From Conyzicola nivalis_A (GTDB taxonomy: Bacteria > Actinomycetota > Actinomycetes > Actinomycetales > Microbacteriaceae): a DNA stretch of 64,000 bases. Below are positions 41,764-50,493 of this stretch, piece by piece (the stretch's first letter is position 1; each line of letters begins with the position of its first letter). The position numbers and the translations under genes are program-made. A model generated the notes under the pieces. It worked only from the letters and a program-made list of their open reading frames with translations, was not told the origin of the DNA and did no database searches. The stretch lies in contig NZ_JBEPSJ010000002.1 of NCBI RefSeq assembly GCF_040548875.1, positions 434,001 to 498,000 of the forward strand, written 5' to 3'.

Positions 41764-42621
41764 GTGACTGACACCTCGACCCACTGGATTCTCACCCTCG
41801 TCTGCGAAGACCGCCCGGGCATCGTCCACGCCATCAGCGGCGCGATAGTCACCGCCGGCGGCAACATCACCGAGTCGCAGCAGTTCTCCAGCGACGACAC
41901 GGGAACGTTCTTTATGCGGCTCCAGGTCGAGTCCGCAGCATCCAGAGCCGTCTTCGAAACGGCGCTCACACCCGTCACCGAGCGCTACGCGATGACGTGG
42001 CAGCTCGATGTGGTCGGCCGCCCCCTGCGCACCCTCGTTCTGGTGTCGAAGGCCGGGCACTGCCTCAACGACCTGCTCTACCGGGAGCGCGCCGGGCAGC
42101 TGCCCATCGAGATGCCCCTCGTCATGAGCAACCACCGCGACCTCGAGAACCTCGCCGAGTTCTACGGCGTGCCGTTCGAACACCACCCCGTGACGAGCCC
42201 CGGGCAGAAGCTCGCGTTCGAAGACCGCGTGCTCGAGGTGGTCGAGCAGCACGACATCGAGCTCGTCGTGCTCGCCCGCTACATGCAGATCCTCTCCCCC
42301 GAGCTGTGCGCCGCGCTCACCGGGCGGGCCATCAACATCCACCACTCGTTCCTGCCGGGGTTCAAGGGCGCGAATCCCTACAAGCAGGCGCACGCCCGCG
42401 GGGTGAAGCTCATCGGCGCGACCGCGCACTTCGTGACGAGCGACCTCGACGAGGGACCGATCATCGAGCAGAACGTCGTTCGCGTCGACCACTCGCGCAC
42501 CGCCGCAGAGCTCGTGTCGATCGGGCAGGACGAGGAGAGCCGCACCCTCACCCAGGCCGTCAAGTGGTTCGCCGAGCACCGCGTGCTGCTCGACCAGGCG
42601 CGCACCATCATCTTCAAATAG
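41764..42621 (+). CDS. purU: Formyltetrahydrofolate deformylase
   Basis: 285 residues from a GTG. An N-terminal ACT domain (about 1-85, W-I-L-T-L-V-C-E-D-R-P-G-I-V) precedes a formyltransferase-like domain with VMSNHRDLE, the active-site NIHHSFLPGFKGANPY and TAHFVTSDLDEGPIIEQ. It hydrolyses 10-formyl-THF to formate and THF, balancing the one-carbon pool that glyA and folD feed. The ACT domain is the known site of glycine/methionine control in E. coli PurU. Confidence 0.94.
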   Translation: MTDTSTHWILTLVCEDRPGIVHAISGAIVTAGGNITESQQFSSDDTGTFFMRLQVESAASRAVFETALTPVTERYAMTWQLDVVGRPLRTLVLVSKAGHCLNDLLYRERAGQLPIEMPLVMSNHRDLENLAEFYGVPFEHHPVTSPGQKLAFEDRVLEVVEQHDIELVVLARYMQILSPELCAALTGRAINIHHSFLPGFKGANPYKQAHARGVKLIGATAHFVTSDLDEGPIIEQNVVRVDHSRTAAELVSIGQDEESRTLTQAVKWFAEHRVLLDQARTIIFK

Positions 42622-42660
42622 CCGCCGTCGGGCAGCGCCCGCGGCTCTAAGCTGAGCGCT

Positions 42661-43791
42661 ATGAGCACGCTGTTCGAACACGCCCGCAAACTCGACGCGC
42701 ACGGCCAGGTCGACGACTTCTGGATGCTCGTCGAGGGCGACACCATCGTCTCGACGGGAAACGGGCAGGGTCCGGATGCCGCGACCCGGGTCGATGTGGA
42801 CGGGCGGTGGCTCGTGCCGGGGTTCATGGACCTGCACGGTCACGGCGGGGGCGGCCACTCGTACGACGACGGCGCGCGCGCGATCGGGGAGGCCCTCTCC
42901 ACCCACCGCGCGCACGGCACCACCCGCTCGGTGATCAGCCTCGTCGCCAACCCGCTCGCGAGCCTGCGCACCAGCCTCGCCGAGATCGCCGACATCGCCG
43001 AGGCCGACCCGCTCGTGCTCGGCTCCCATCTCGAGGGCCCGTTCCTCGCGCCGGGCCGCCGGGGAGCGCACAACGGCGAGTTCCTGCGCGAGCCGGCGCC
43101 GTACGAGGTCGAGGAACTCATCGGCGCCGCGCGCGGCACCCTGCGGCAGATCACGATCGCCCCCGAGCTGCCGAACGCGATGGAGGCCATCGACGTGCTC
43201 GTCGAGGCCGGCGTGGTGATCGCCATCGGACACACCGAGGCCGACTTCGACCAGGCCCGCGAGGCGTTCGACCGGGGTGCGCGCATCGTGACGCACGTGT
43301 TCAACGCGATGCCCGGCATCCACCACCGTGCTCCCGGCCCGGTCGTCGCCGCGTTCGAGGACGAACGGGTGACGCTCGAGCTGATCCTCGACGGCGAGCA
43401 CGTCCACCCGGATGTCGCGGCGATGGTCTTCGCGTCCGCGCCCGGCCGGGTCGCGCTCGTGACGGACGCGATGGCCGCCGCCGGATCGCACGACGGCGAC
43501 TACTCGCTCGGCTCGCTGACGGTGAGCGTGCGCGACGGCATCGCGCGCCTGCGCGGAACGCCGACGATCGCCGGCTCGACGCTGACGCAAGACGTCGCGC
43601 TGCGCATCGCGATCCAGCGCTCCCGAATCGCCCCCGCGCGCGCCGTCGAGGCACTCACGCTGACGCCGGCTCGCACGCTCGGTCTCGAACACAGGCACGG
43701 GCTGCTCGCGCCCGGCTTCGCCGCCGACGCCGTGTTCATGGGCCACGACTGGCAGACCCTCGACGTGTGGGCCGACGGGCGTCGGCTCTAG
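42661..43791 (+). CDS. nagA: N-acetylglucosamine-6-phosphate deacetylase
   Basis: 376 residues, amidohydrolase family. Metal and substrate residues in FMDLHGHGGGGHSYDD, HLEGPFLAP (metal Glu), GHTEADFDQ, HVFNAMPGIHHRAPG and the catalytic Asp in LVTDAMAAAG. It makes glucosamine-6-phosphate for NagB, encoded in the facing operon 432 bp away. Transcribed alone after purU from the plus strand, so nagA and nagB are not in one operon here. Confidence 0.93.
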   Translation: MSTLFEHARKLDAHGQVDDFWMLVEGDTIVSTGNGQGPDAATRVDVDGRWLVPGFMDLHGHGGGGHSYDDGARAIGEALSTHRAHGTTRSVISLVANPLASLRTSLAEIADIAEADPLVLGSHLEGPFLAPGRRGAHNGEFLREPAPYEVEELIGAARGTLRQITIAPELPNAMEAIDVLVEAGVVIAIGHTEADFDQAREAFDRGARIVTHVFNAMPGIHHRAPGPVVAAFEDERVTLELILDGEHVHPDVAAMVFASAPGRVALVTDAMAAAGSHDGDYSLGSLTVSVRDGIARLRGTPTIAGSTLTQDVALRIAIQRSRIAPARAVEALTLTPARTLGLEHRHGLLAPGFAADAVFMGHDWQTLDVWADGRRL

Positions 43792-43849
43792 CGCTGCGCG
43801 CCTCGCGCCCTCGCCTGCCCTAGCGCGCTCGTTCTCGCGCTCGCTCTTC

Positions 43850-43933
43850 TGCCAAATGAAGGAGATTCCGGGTGTGAGTCACACGTTCGTGCGGATGCGC
43901 GGCCCTCGCGACCGAAATCTCCTTCATTTGGCA
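43850..43933. repeat. 84-bp palindromic element, TGCCAAATGAAGGAG family, copy 1
   Basis: Perfect 17-bp inverted ends, TGCCAAATGAAGGAGAT and ATCTCCTTCATTTGGCA, around a 50-bp GC-rich centre. A second, partly decayed copy lies at 44105-44187. The flanking parts of the 431-bp nagA-nagB gap (43792-43849, 43934-44104, 44188-44222) show no gene or other signal. Confidence 0.8.
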
Positions 43934-44104
43934 CGGGGCAGCGACGGCTGCGCGGCCCACTGGGTCGGGCGGCGGGATACGGGGCGCGGATGCTTCGGCT
44001 CGGGCTCTCGTCGCCGCGACGCGTTCACGACCCGACCCGGCCGAGGCGCACGCCGAATCCGGCGGCGCGACCCGGAGCATCCCACCGCCCCTCCCCGCCT
44101 CGCG

Positions 44105-44187
44105 TGCCAAATGCAGGAGAATTCGCGCCGAGTCACAGGTTGGCGCGGATGCGGGGGTCCTTCGACCGGGATCTCCTTCATTCGGCA
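44105..44187. repeat. 83-bp palindromic element, TGCCAAATGAAGGAG family, copy 2
   Basis: Left end TGCCAAATGCAGGAGAAT, right end ATCTCCTTCATTCGGCA. The centre keeps GAGTCACA-GTT-GCGGATGCG and TTCGACCG/CGCGACCG from copy 1, so both arms and centre are homologous. Confidence 0.78.
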
Positions 44188-44222
44188 GCACAGGCCGAGG
44201 ACGGAAAACGCGCGCCCGCGCG

Positions 44223-44996
44223 CTAGAAGCGCTCCCAGTCGAAGCGGTTGGCCCAGGCGTGACGGTAGTAGTCGGCGTGCTCGAGGTCTGCGGCCGCCGC
44301 CTCGTCGACGATCACGGTGACCTTCGGGTGCAGCTGCACCACCGAGCCGGGCGTCGACGCGGAGACGGGGCCCTCGAGGGCGGAGGCCACTGCCGCCGCC
44401 TTCCCCGATCCGAAGGCGAGCAGCACTAGGTGCCTGGCGCGCAGAATGGTGCCGAGCCCCTGCGTGATGCAGTGCGTCGGCACGTCGTCGATCGACGGGA
44501 AGAATCGCGAGTTGTCGATGCGGGTCTGCTCGGCGAGGGTCTTCACCCGGGTGAGCGAGGCGAGCGAGGAGCCGGGCTCGTTGAACCCGATGTGGCCGGT
44601 GCGTCCGATGCCGAGGATCTGCAGGTCGACGCCGCCTGCCGCGATGATGTCGTTCTCGTAGCGGGCTCCCGCCCCGGAGAGCGCGCCGCCGCCGTCGCCC
44701 GGCACCCGGACCAGCGCCGGGGTCAGTCCGAGCGGTTCGGCCACCTCCCGCGCGATCACGGCGCGGTAGCTCTCGGGATGCCCCTCGGGCAGCCCGACGT
44801 ACTCGTCGAGCGCGAAGCCGCGCACGCGCGACAGGTCGAGCGCCTGAGCGGCGAGCGCCCGCCACGTCGTCAACGGCGTCGAGCCGGTGGCGAGCCCGAG
44901 CACGGCGTCGGGCGTCGTCGCGACGAGGGCTGCGATGGCCCGCGCCGCGAGCTCGCCGGCCTCCGCGGCCGAGGGGAGGATGACTACTTCGGCCAC
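44223..44996 (-). CDS. nagB: Glucosamine-6-phosphate deaminase
   Basis: 257 residues from a GTG at 44996 that overlaps the end of the ROK kinase gene by 13 bp. Family residues: LGLATGSTPL (phosphate loop), FALDEYVGL (catalytic Asp), G-I-G-R-T-G-H-I-G-F-N-E-P-G-S (active-site His and Glu) and the C-terminal V-I-V-D-E-A-A-A-A-D-L. It converts glucosamine-6-phosphate to fructose-6-phosphate and ammonia. Last gene of the amino-sugar operon. Confidence 0.93.
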   Translation of the reverse strand: MAEVVILPSAAEAGELAARAIAALVATTPDAVLGLATGSTPLTTWRALAAQALDLSRVRGFALDEYVGLPEGHPESYRAVIAREVAEPLGLTPALVRVPGDGGGALSGAGARYENDIIAAGGVDLQILGIGRTGHIGFNEPGSSLASLTRVKTLAEQTRIDNSRFFPSIDDVPTHCITQGLGTILRARHLVLLAFGSGKAAAVASALEGPVSASTPGSVVQLHPKVTVIVDEAAAADLEHADYYRHAWANRFDWERF

Positions 44997-45898
44997 GCCA
45001 TGCCTCCCAGGTACGCGGCGCCGAGCGCGGCGACGGGCGCTCCATCGGGCAGGATGCGGATGCGCTCGGCGAGTCCGAGAGAGTCGATGAACGGCGACTG
45101 CGCGCTCCAGGCGGCGAAGATCTCGTTGACCCCGCCCATCACGCGGTCGCCGAGGCTGCTGATGCCGCCGCCGATGACCACGAGGTCGACGTCGACGGTG
45201 AGCACGAGGATGCGCACCGATCCGGCGACCCCCTCGTAGAGCCGGCGGCGGATCGCGATCGCCTCTGCGTCGCCGTCGTCGGCGGCGTCGAGCACCGCGC
45301 TCACGGCGTTGCCGTTGCCGCGCCCCCACTGCCGGGCGATGCCGGATCCGGACGCGATGACCTCGAGCCCGCCGTGCTGGCCGTCGAGGTCGATCGGTCC
45401 GGCAGGGTCGACGAGGATGTGCCCGATCTCGCCCGCGCCGCCGCGGGCACCGCGCCACAGCTCGCCGTGCAGCACGAGCCCGGCGGCGAGTCCGGTGCCG
45501 AGGTTCAGATACGACATGGATGCCGTCGCCGGCTGCTCGAAGAGATGGAACGCTCCGAGGGCGGCCGCGTTGACGTCGTTCTCCACCCGCACGGGTGCGC
45601 CGAGCCGGGCGGCGAGGTCGGCTCCGAGGTCGAGCTGTTCGAGCCCGAGGTTGATGGCGTGCGAGACCCGACCGGTCGCCGCGTCGACGGCGCCGGGGAT
45701 GCCGACTCCGATCGTGGAGAAGTCGCCCGCGTCCGTGCCGGTCGCGGCGGTGAGCCCGCGCACCGCGTCGACGGTGGACTCGACGACGGCGTGCGCCCCG
45801 AATCCGGTCGGGATGCGCAGCCGCTCGAGCACCCGCCCGTCGTCTGCGATGGCCACCGCCTCGGTCTTCGTGCCGCCGATGTCGACGCCCATCCTCAT
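44984..45898 (-). CDS. ROK-family sugar kinase without the zinc-binding cysteines
   Basis: 304 residues. The ATP-binding V-D-I-G-G-T-K-T-E at the N-terminus and catalytic Asp in ENDVNAAALG are intact, and GAGEIGHILVDP carries the ROK His. However the usual C-x-C-G-x-x-G-C-x-E zinc motif reads D-L-D-G-Q-H-G-G-L-E, with all three cysteines gone. Likely substrate is N-acetylglucosamine or glucosamine given nagB downstream and the hexosaminidase upstream. ATG at 45898 overlaps the upstream stop as ATGA. Confidence 0.87.
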   Translation of the reverse strand: MRMGVDIGGTKTEAVAIADDGRVLERLRIPTGFGAHAVVESTVDAVRGLTAATGTDAGDFSTIGVGIPGAVDAATGRVSHAINLGLEQLDLGADLAARLGAPVRVENDVNAAALGAFHLFEQPATASMSYLNLGTGLAAGLVLHGELWRGARGGAGEIGHILVDPAGPIDLDGQHGGLEVIASGSGIARQWGRGNGNAVSAVLDAADDGDAEAIAIRRRLYEGVAGSVRILVLTVDVDLVVIGGGISSLGDRVMGGVNEIFAAWSAQSPFIDSLGLAERIRILPDGAPVAALGAAYLGGMAWPK

Positions 45899-47283
45899 GG
45901 TGTCTTCCCTTCGAGCCAGGCGGCGAGCGCCTCGCTGACGTGCCGTGATGCTCCGAATGTCGCGACATCCGCGTACCGCCGGCCCGTGTCGGGCCAGCCC
46001 ATGTCGACGACGACGGTGCCCGCGTGGGCGCGCCGCGCGTCGTCGATGAGCGACCGCACCCACGCGTGCCTGTGGTTGTTCTTGCCGACGATCACGAGCT
46101 GTCCGCGCACCTCGGGCAGAGGGTCGCCCTCGGCGAGGCGGGCGTCGACGGACGGCCCCCACGGCGAGTCGCCGACGGCGATGTTCGCGGCGGTGTCGAT
46201 CGCGACGACGGTGCGCTCGGACGACACGGAGACGCCGGGGGCGAGCGCGAAGGCGGCGATCGAGCGATCGAGCGGGAAGCGCGGGTCGGCGGGCTGTGCG
46301 GCGGGCGCGACCGCCAGCCGGAGGGCGAGCGCGATGTTGCGGGCGGCTGCGTCGGCGAGCCGGGCGCCGTCTAGCCTGCCGTCGGCGACCGCGGCGTCGA
46401 GCGCGCTCTCGATGTCGGCGAGCTGCGCGTCGGTGTTCTCCGTGCCGATGCAGAGCAGGTCGCAGCCTGCGGCGATGGCGCGCACCGCAGCCTCCGGGAT
46501 ACCGATCTCGCCGCTCGCGCCCACCATGTCGAGGGCGTCGCTCACGATGACGCCGTCGAAGCCGAGGTCGCGGCGCAGCAGGTCGTCGAGGATCCGCCGC
46601 GAGAAGGTCGCCGGGTTGTCGGCGTCGAGCTGCGGCAGCAGGATGTGCGAGCTCATGACCGTGCTGGCGCCGGCGGCGACGGATGCCTCGAAGGGCAGCA
46701 GCTCCCGCGCCCGCAGTGCGGCGAGCGGCAGGTCGACCACGGGCAGCGCGAGGTGCGAGTCCTGCGCGGTGTCGCCGTGCCCGGGAAAATGCTTCGCGCT
46801 GACCGCCACGCCGGTCGCCTCGTGGGCGGCGACCCAGGCCGCGCTGTGCGCGGCGACGAGACCGGGGTCGGCGCCGAAGCTGCGGATGCCGATGACGGGG
46901 TTGTCGGCGTTGGAGTTGATGTCGACGTCGGGCGCGAAGTTGAGGTTCACGCCGACGGCGCGCAGCTCGTGCCCCACCGCGGTGGCGACGCTCGCGGTGT
47001 AGTCCAGGTCGTCGATGCGGCCGAGCAGCGCGTTGCCGGGAAACGGCGAACCGGTGGCCTGATAGAGGCGGGAGACGTCGCCGCCCTCCTCGTCGATCGC
47101 GATGAGGGCGTTCGGGTTGGCGGCGGTGATCGCCGCGGTGAGCGCCCGCAGCTGCTCGCGGTCGACGACGTTGTCGCCGAACAGGCACACGCCGGCGAGC
47201 CCGTCGCGCAGTCGCGCCTCGAGCCAGCCCGGCAGGGTGGTGCCGACGAACCCGGGCAGGAGTACTTGCGAGGCCCGGGTCAT
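45895..47283 (-). CDS. GH3 beta-N-acetylhexosaminidase (NagZ-like), cytoplasmic
   Basis: 462 residues, no signal peptide. The NagZ signature K-H-F-P-G-H-G-D-T-A-Q-D-S-H (164-177) includes the Asp-His acid/base pair special to this GH3 branch; the nucleophile is Asp249 in VIVSDALDM. About 120 extra C-terminal residues form a second domain, longer than short NagZ enzymes. It removes terminal GlcNAc from imported chito-oligosaccharides or muropeptides; some close relatives are phosphorylases. Starts at ATG 47283 overlapping the permease stop. Confidence 0.88.
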   Translation of the reverse strand: MTRASQVLLPGFVGTTLPGWLEARLRDGLAGVCLFGDNVVDREQLRALTAAITAANPNALIAIDEEGGDVSRLYQATGSPFPGNALLGRIDDLDYTASVATAVGHELRAVGVNLNFAPDVDINSNADNPVIGIRSFGADPGLVAAHSAAWVAAHEATGVAVSAKHFPGHGDTAQDSHLALPVVDLPLAALRARELLPFEASVAAGASTVMSSHILLPQLDADNPATFSRRILDDLLRRDLGFDGVIVSDALDMVGASGEIGIPEAAVRAIAAGCDLLCIGTENTDAQLADIESALDAAVADGRLDGARLADAAARNIALALRLAVAPAAQPADPRFPLDRSIAAFALAPGVSVSSERTVVAIDTAANIAVGDSPWGPSVDARLAEGDPLPEVRGQLVIVGKNNHRHAWVRSLIDDARRAHAGTVVVDMGWPDTGRRYADVATFGASRHVSEALAAWLEGKTP

Positions 47284-48116
47284 CCCTTCACCGCCCCGCT
47301 GACGAGACCGGAGGTGAGGCGTCCCTGCACGAGCAGGAAGAACACGATCACCGGCACCGCGACGAGCGTCGAGGCGGCCATGACCTGGCCCCAGTCGGTC
47401 TCGCGGGTGGCGCTCGCCTGCACGAATCCGCGCAGCCACAGCGGCAGGGTCTGCGCCGCCTCGGAGGGCAGCAGAACGAGGGCCACCGTGAACTCGTTCC
47501 AGGCCTGGAGGAACGCATAGACGCCGGATGCCACGAGCCCGGGTGCGAGCAACGGGAAGGTGATGCGCATAAAGGCCCCGAATCGGCTGAGGCCGTCGAC
47601 CATGGCGGCCTCTTCGAGGTCGGCCGGCACTCCCGCGACGAATCCCCGAAGCATCCAGATCGTGAACGGCACGACGGCGGCGATATAGATGACGCTCACC
47701 CCGATCACCGAGTCGAGCAGATTCACGCTGGCGACCATCTTGTACTGCGCGATGAAGAGACCCTCGGCGGGCAGCATCTGCACGACGAGCACCGCGATGA
47801 TGAAGCTCTTCCTCCCGCGGAACCGGAAGCGGCTGATCGCGACCGCGCCGAGGAAGGCGAAGATGATGCAGAAGAACACGGCGATGAGGGTGATCGAGAC
47901 GCTCATGCCGAGCGCGGAGTAGAACTCCCCGTCGGCGAGCGCTTCGGCGAAGTTGTTGAGCGAGCCGCCGAACGGCACGAACGTGGGGATGAACGACTGC
48001 AGGGTCACGTTGGGCAGCAGCGAGGAGTTCACCATCCAGTAGACGGGGAAGACCCAGACGAGCGCGATGACGATGGAGAGCGCGCCGAGCAGGTTTCGTG
48101 CGGTGCGAGCTCTCAT
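47280..48116 (-). CDS. Carbohydrate ABC transporter permease (MalG-like, CUT1)
   Basis: 278 residues, six spans, EAA loop E-E-A-A-M-V-D-G-L-S-R (about 185-195). Overlaps the upstream permease stop as ATGA and the downstream hexosaminidase start as ATGA. Imports the amino sugar or chitobiose handled by the operon; its ATPase is not encoded here. Confidence 0.88.
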   Translation of the reverse strand: MRARTARNLLGALSIVIALVWVFPVYWMVNSSLLPNVTLQSFIPTFVPFGGSLNNFAEALADGEFYSALGMSVSITLIAVFFCIIFAFLGAVAISRFRFRGRKSFIIAVLVVQMLPAEGLFIAQYKMVASVNLLDSVIGVSVIYIAAVVPFTIWMLRGFVAGVPADLEEAAMVDGLSRFGAFMRITFPLLAPGLVASGVYAFLQAWNEFTVALVLLPSEAAQTLPLWLRGFVQASATRETDWGQVMAASTLVAVPVIVFFLLVQGRLTSGLVSGAVKG

Positions 48117-49021
48117 TGCTCGTCCTCCTTGAGCAGGCTGCGGATGTAGAACCAGCTGAGCGCGATGGTGATGGCGAGCACGAGGATCGACACGGCCGAT
48201 GCCATGCCGAAGTCCTGCGACTTGGTTCCGAGCTTGTAGATGTACGTGCCCAGCAGGTCGAAGTCGCTCGACTTCGAGCCTGCGTCCTGCAGCATGGTGA
48301 TCTGCGTGAACACCCGCAGGTCCCAGATGATCTGCAGCAGGAACACGATCGCGATGACCGGCTTGATCATGGGGAGGATGATGCCGAAGAACCGCTGCCG
48401 CGCCGTGGCGCCGTCGAGCTGTGCGGCCTCGAGCACCTCCTCCGACACCTGGGTCAGCCCCGCGAAGCTGGAGAAGGCGACGAACGGCACCGACATCCAG
48501 ATCACGATGATGCTCGCGACGATGAAGAACGTCGTCGGGCTCTCGAGCCAGTTGTACCGGTTCATGTCGACGCCGGGGATCATGTCGAGCAGGTAGTTCA
48601 CGGCGCCGCGACGGCGGTCGAAGAGCCAGATCCACACGGTCATGGCGGCGACGACCGGCATCGACCAGGCCAGCAGCAGGCTGATCTGCAGGATGATGCG
48701 GGGGGCACGGCCCACGGCGTTCATCAGCAGCGCCAGCAGCACGCCCACCGCAAGGGTGATGACCGCGGTGACGAGGCAGAACGCGATCGATCTGCCGACG
48801 ACCGCCCACAGCTGCGGGTTGGCGGCCAGCTCGAGGTAGTTCTCGAAGAAGACGAACGGCGCGGGCTTGCCGAACTGCTGCTGCAGCCCGTACTCCTGCA
48901 TGGAGGTGATGACCTGCCAGATGAGCGGATACCCCATGCCGATGAGGAGGATGCCGACGGCCGGGATGAGGAGCAGGTACGGGACGCGGTTCTTGCGTCT
49001 GCGGTCGACGAGTGCGGTCAT
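48113..49021 (-). CDS. Carbohydrate ABC transporter permease (MalF-like, CUT1)
   Basis: 302 residues with a basic start (MTALVDRRRKNRVPYLLLIP) and six membrane spans; EAA loop E-A-A-Q-L-D-G-A-T-A-R-Q-R. Partner of the following permease. A 132-bp gap containing the 22-bp-arm palindromic repeat separates it from the binding-protein gene. A GAAAGGAGGAAGCC ribosome-binding region precedes the ATG. Confidence 0.88.
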   Translation of the reverse strand: MTALVDRRRKNRVPYLLLIPAVGILLIGMGYPLIWQVITSMQEYGLQQQFGKPAPFVFFENYLELAANPQLWAVVGRSIAFCLVTAVITLAVGVLLALLMNAVGRAPRIILQISLLLAWSMPVVAAMTVWIWLFDRRRGAVNYLLDMIPGVDMNRYNWLESPTTFFIVASIIVIWMSVPFVAFSSFAGLTQVSEEVLEAAQLDGATARQRFFGIILPMIKPVIAIVFLLQIIWDLRVFTQITMLQDAGSKSSDFDLLGTYIYKLGTKSQDFGMASAVSILVLAITIALSWFYIRSLLKEDEQ

Positions 49022-49053
49022 GGCTTCCTCCTTTCGGGGTGGTGGGTGGGCGC

Positions 49054-49123
49054 GGTCCCTGAGCCTGTCGAAGGGCAGGGTGGTCCGGTCGGGCCCTTCA
49101 ACCCTTCGACAAGCTCAGGGACC
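49054..49123. repeat. Palindromic repeat copy inside the amino-sugar operon
   Basis: Arms GGTCCCTGAGCCTGTCGAAG(GG) at 49054-49075 and (CC)CTTCGACAAGCTCAGGGACC at 49102-49123 are complementary over 22 bases with one mismatch, loop 26 bases. Same family as 34654 and 35125. Situated between binding-protein and permease genes, where it may act as an mRNA-stabilising or attenuating hairpin. Confidence 0.8.
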
Positions 49124-49153
49124 GAAGGGACCGACCGGACGTGGTGGAGATGG

Positions 49154-50443
49154 CTAGCCGTTGATCAGATCGTCGATCTTGGCGTCGTACTCCTTGGCGA
49201 GGGCGGGGATGTCGCCGCCGCCGTTGACCTTGCCGAAGAACTCCTCGAGCAGTCCGGATCCCTCGACCGCTGCCCAGCCGGGAGCGGCGGGGGTCAGCTT
49301 CGACTCGGCAGCCGACTCGATGAGAGCCGTCGCGAACTGGTCGTCGCCGAGCGACGAGGCGTAGTCGAGGTTGGCCGGTCCGAGGCCGTTCTCACCGAGC
49401 AGGTTCTGGTACTCCTCGGAGAAGATGATCTTCATCAGCTCTTTCGAGGCGTCCTGGTTCTTGCTCGCGGCCGAGATGGCGATGTTCGATCCGCCGGCGA
49501 ACACGGGTGCGACCCCGCCGTCGATGCCCGGCAGCACGAAGGTGCCGAAGACCGCGTCGTTCCACGTGGCGACGGTCTTGGTGGGGTCCTCCGGGTCGGG
49601 CGCGAGGTCGCCGATCGACCAGTGCGCCCAGCCGGGTGCGATGATCGTGGCCGCCTCGGGGGCGCCCGTCGTCTCGTTGTTGTTGATGTTCACCCACGGC
49701 GTGCTGTCGGCCTCGGTGACCGGAGCGAGCGACGCTTCGGCGAACAGGGTCTGCAGCTGCGTGAGCCCCTCGATCGTGTTCTCCTCAGACAGGGTCGACT
49801 TCCAGCTGTCGCCGTCCTTCTCCGCGAGCTCGCCGCCGTTGGCGAAGACCCAGGAGAGGCCGTTGCGCCAGTCTTCTCCGCCGATGTAGAAGCCGCTCTG
49901 GCTGTCGGTCTTGAGCTTCGCCGCCGCGTCGTTGAACTCGGCGAGGGTGGTCGGAACCGTGATGCCGGCCTTCTCCCACACGTCCTTGCGGTAGAACATG
50001 TAGCGCGAGCCGAAGTAGTACGGCAGCGCGTACTCGGCGCCGTCGACCGATCCGACCTCGACGAACGAGGGAAGCAGCTTGTCGCCGCCGAGCTCGTCGT
50101 ACATGTCGCTCAGGTCGGTGAACGCTCCCGCGTTGGTGAACGTGGGCGCCCACGTGTTGCCGATCTCCACGACATCGGGGGTATTCTCGGCATCAGGCAG
50201 TGCGGTGGTCAGTTTTGCGAGAGCATCCGTCCACGACTGCTCCTCGATGGTAAGGGTGCCCCCGGTCGCGTCTGCGAACTCTGTCTTAAGGTAGTCGCGC
50301 AGCTCGTCCGGGGTGTCACCCCCGTTCAGCCACAGGGTGATGTCGTCCCCGCCGCCCTCGGCGGGAGCGTCGTTCGACGAACACCCCGCCAGGATAAGAG
50401 CTGCAGCGGTGGCTGCTGCGACCGCTACGATTCTTCTTTTCAT
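49154..50443 (-). CDS. Amino-sugar/oligosaccharide ABC transporter binding lipoprotein
   Basis: 429 residues with lipobox LILAGC (Cys about 21) after MKRRIVAVAAATAA. Family-1 solute-binding features: ITLWLNGGDTPDELRDYLKTEF, F-V-E-V-G-S-V-D-G-A-E-Y-A-L-P-Y-Y-F-G and the tryptophan-rich W-A-H-W/NGLSWVFANGG region that stacks against sugars. The context of NagB, a GH3 hexosaminidase and a ROK kinase suggests chitobiose or GlcNAc. Fifty bases separate it from the ROK repressor stop upstream. Confidence 0.89.
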   Translation of the reverse strand: MKRRIVAVAAATAAALILAGCSSNDAPAEGGGDDITLWLNGGDTPDELRDYLKTEFADATGGTLTIEEQSWTDALAKLTTALPDAENTPDVVEIGNTWAPTFTNAGAFTDLSDMYDELGGDKLLPSFVEVGSVDGAEYALPYYFGSRYMFYRKDVWEKAGITVPTTLAEFNDAAAKLKTDSQSGFYIGGEDWRNGLSWVFANGGELAEKDGDSWKSTLSEENTIEGLTQLQTLFAEASLAPVTEADSTPWVNINNNETTGAPEAATIIAPGWAHWSIGDLAPDPEDPTKTVATWNDAVFGTFVLPGIDGGVAPVFAGGSNIAISAASKNQDASKELMKIIFSEEYQNLLGENGLGPANLDYASSLGDDQFATALIESAAESKLTPAAPGWAAVEGSGLLEEFFGKVNGGGDIPALAKEYDAKIDDLING

Positions 50444-50493
50444 GTCGTACTCCCTTTTAAGTGGTGCTGTGGTGGTGAGTGCAGTGCCCGGCT

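Noticed and set aside
39895..43746. 1283-codon minus-strand open frame across purU and nagA
   Set aside because: Composition is that of a shadow frame and it overlaps three genes with clear family motifs.
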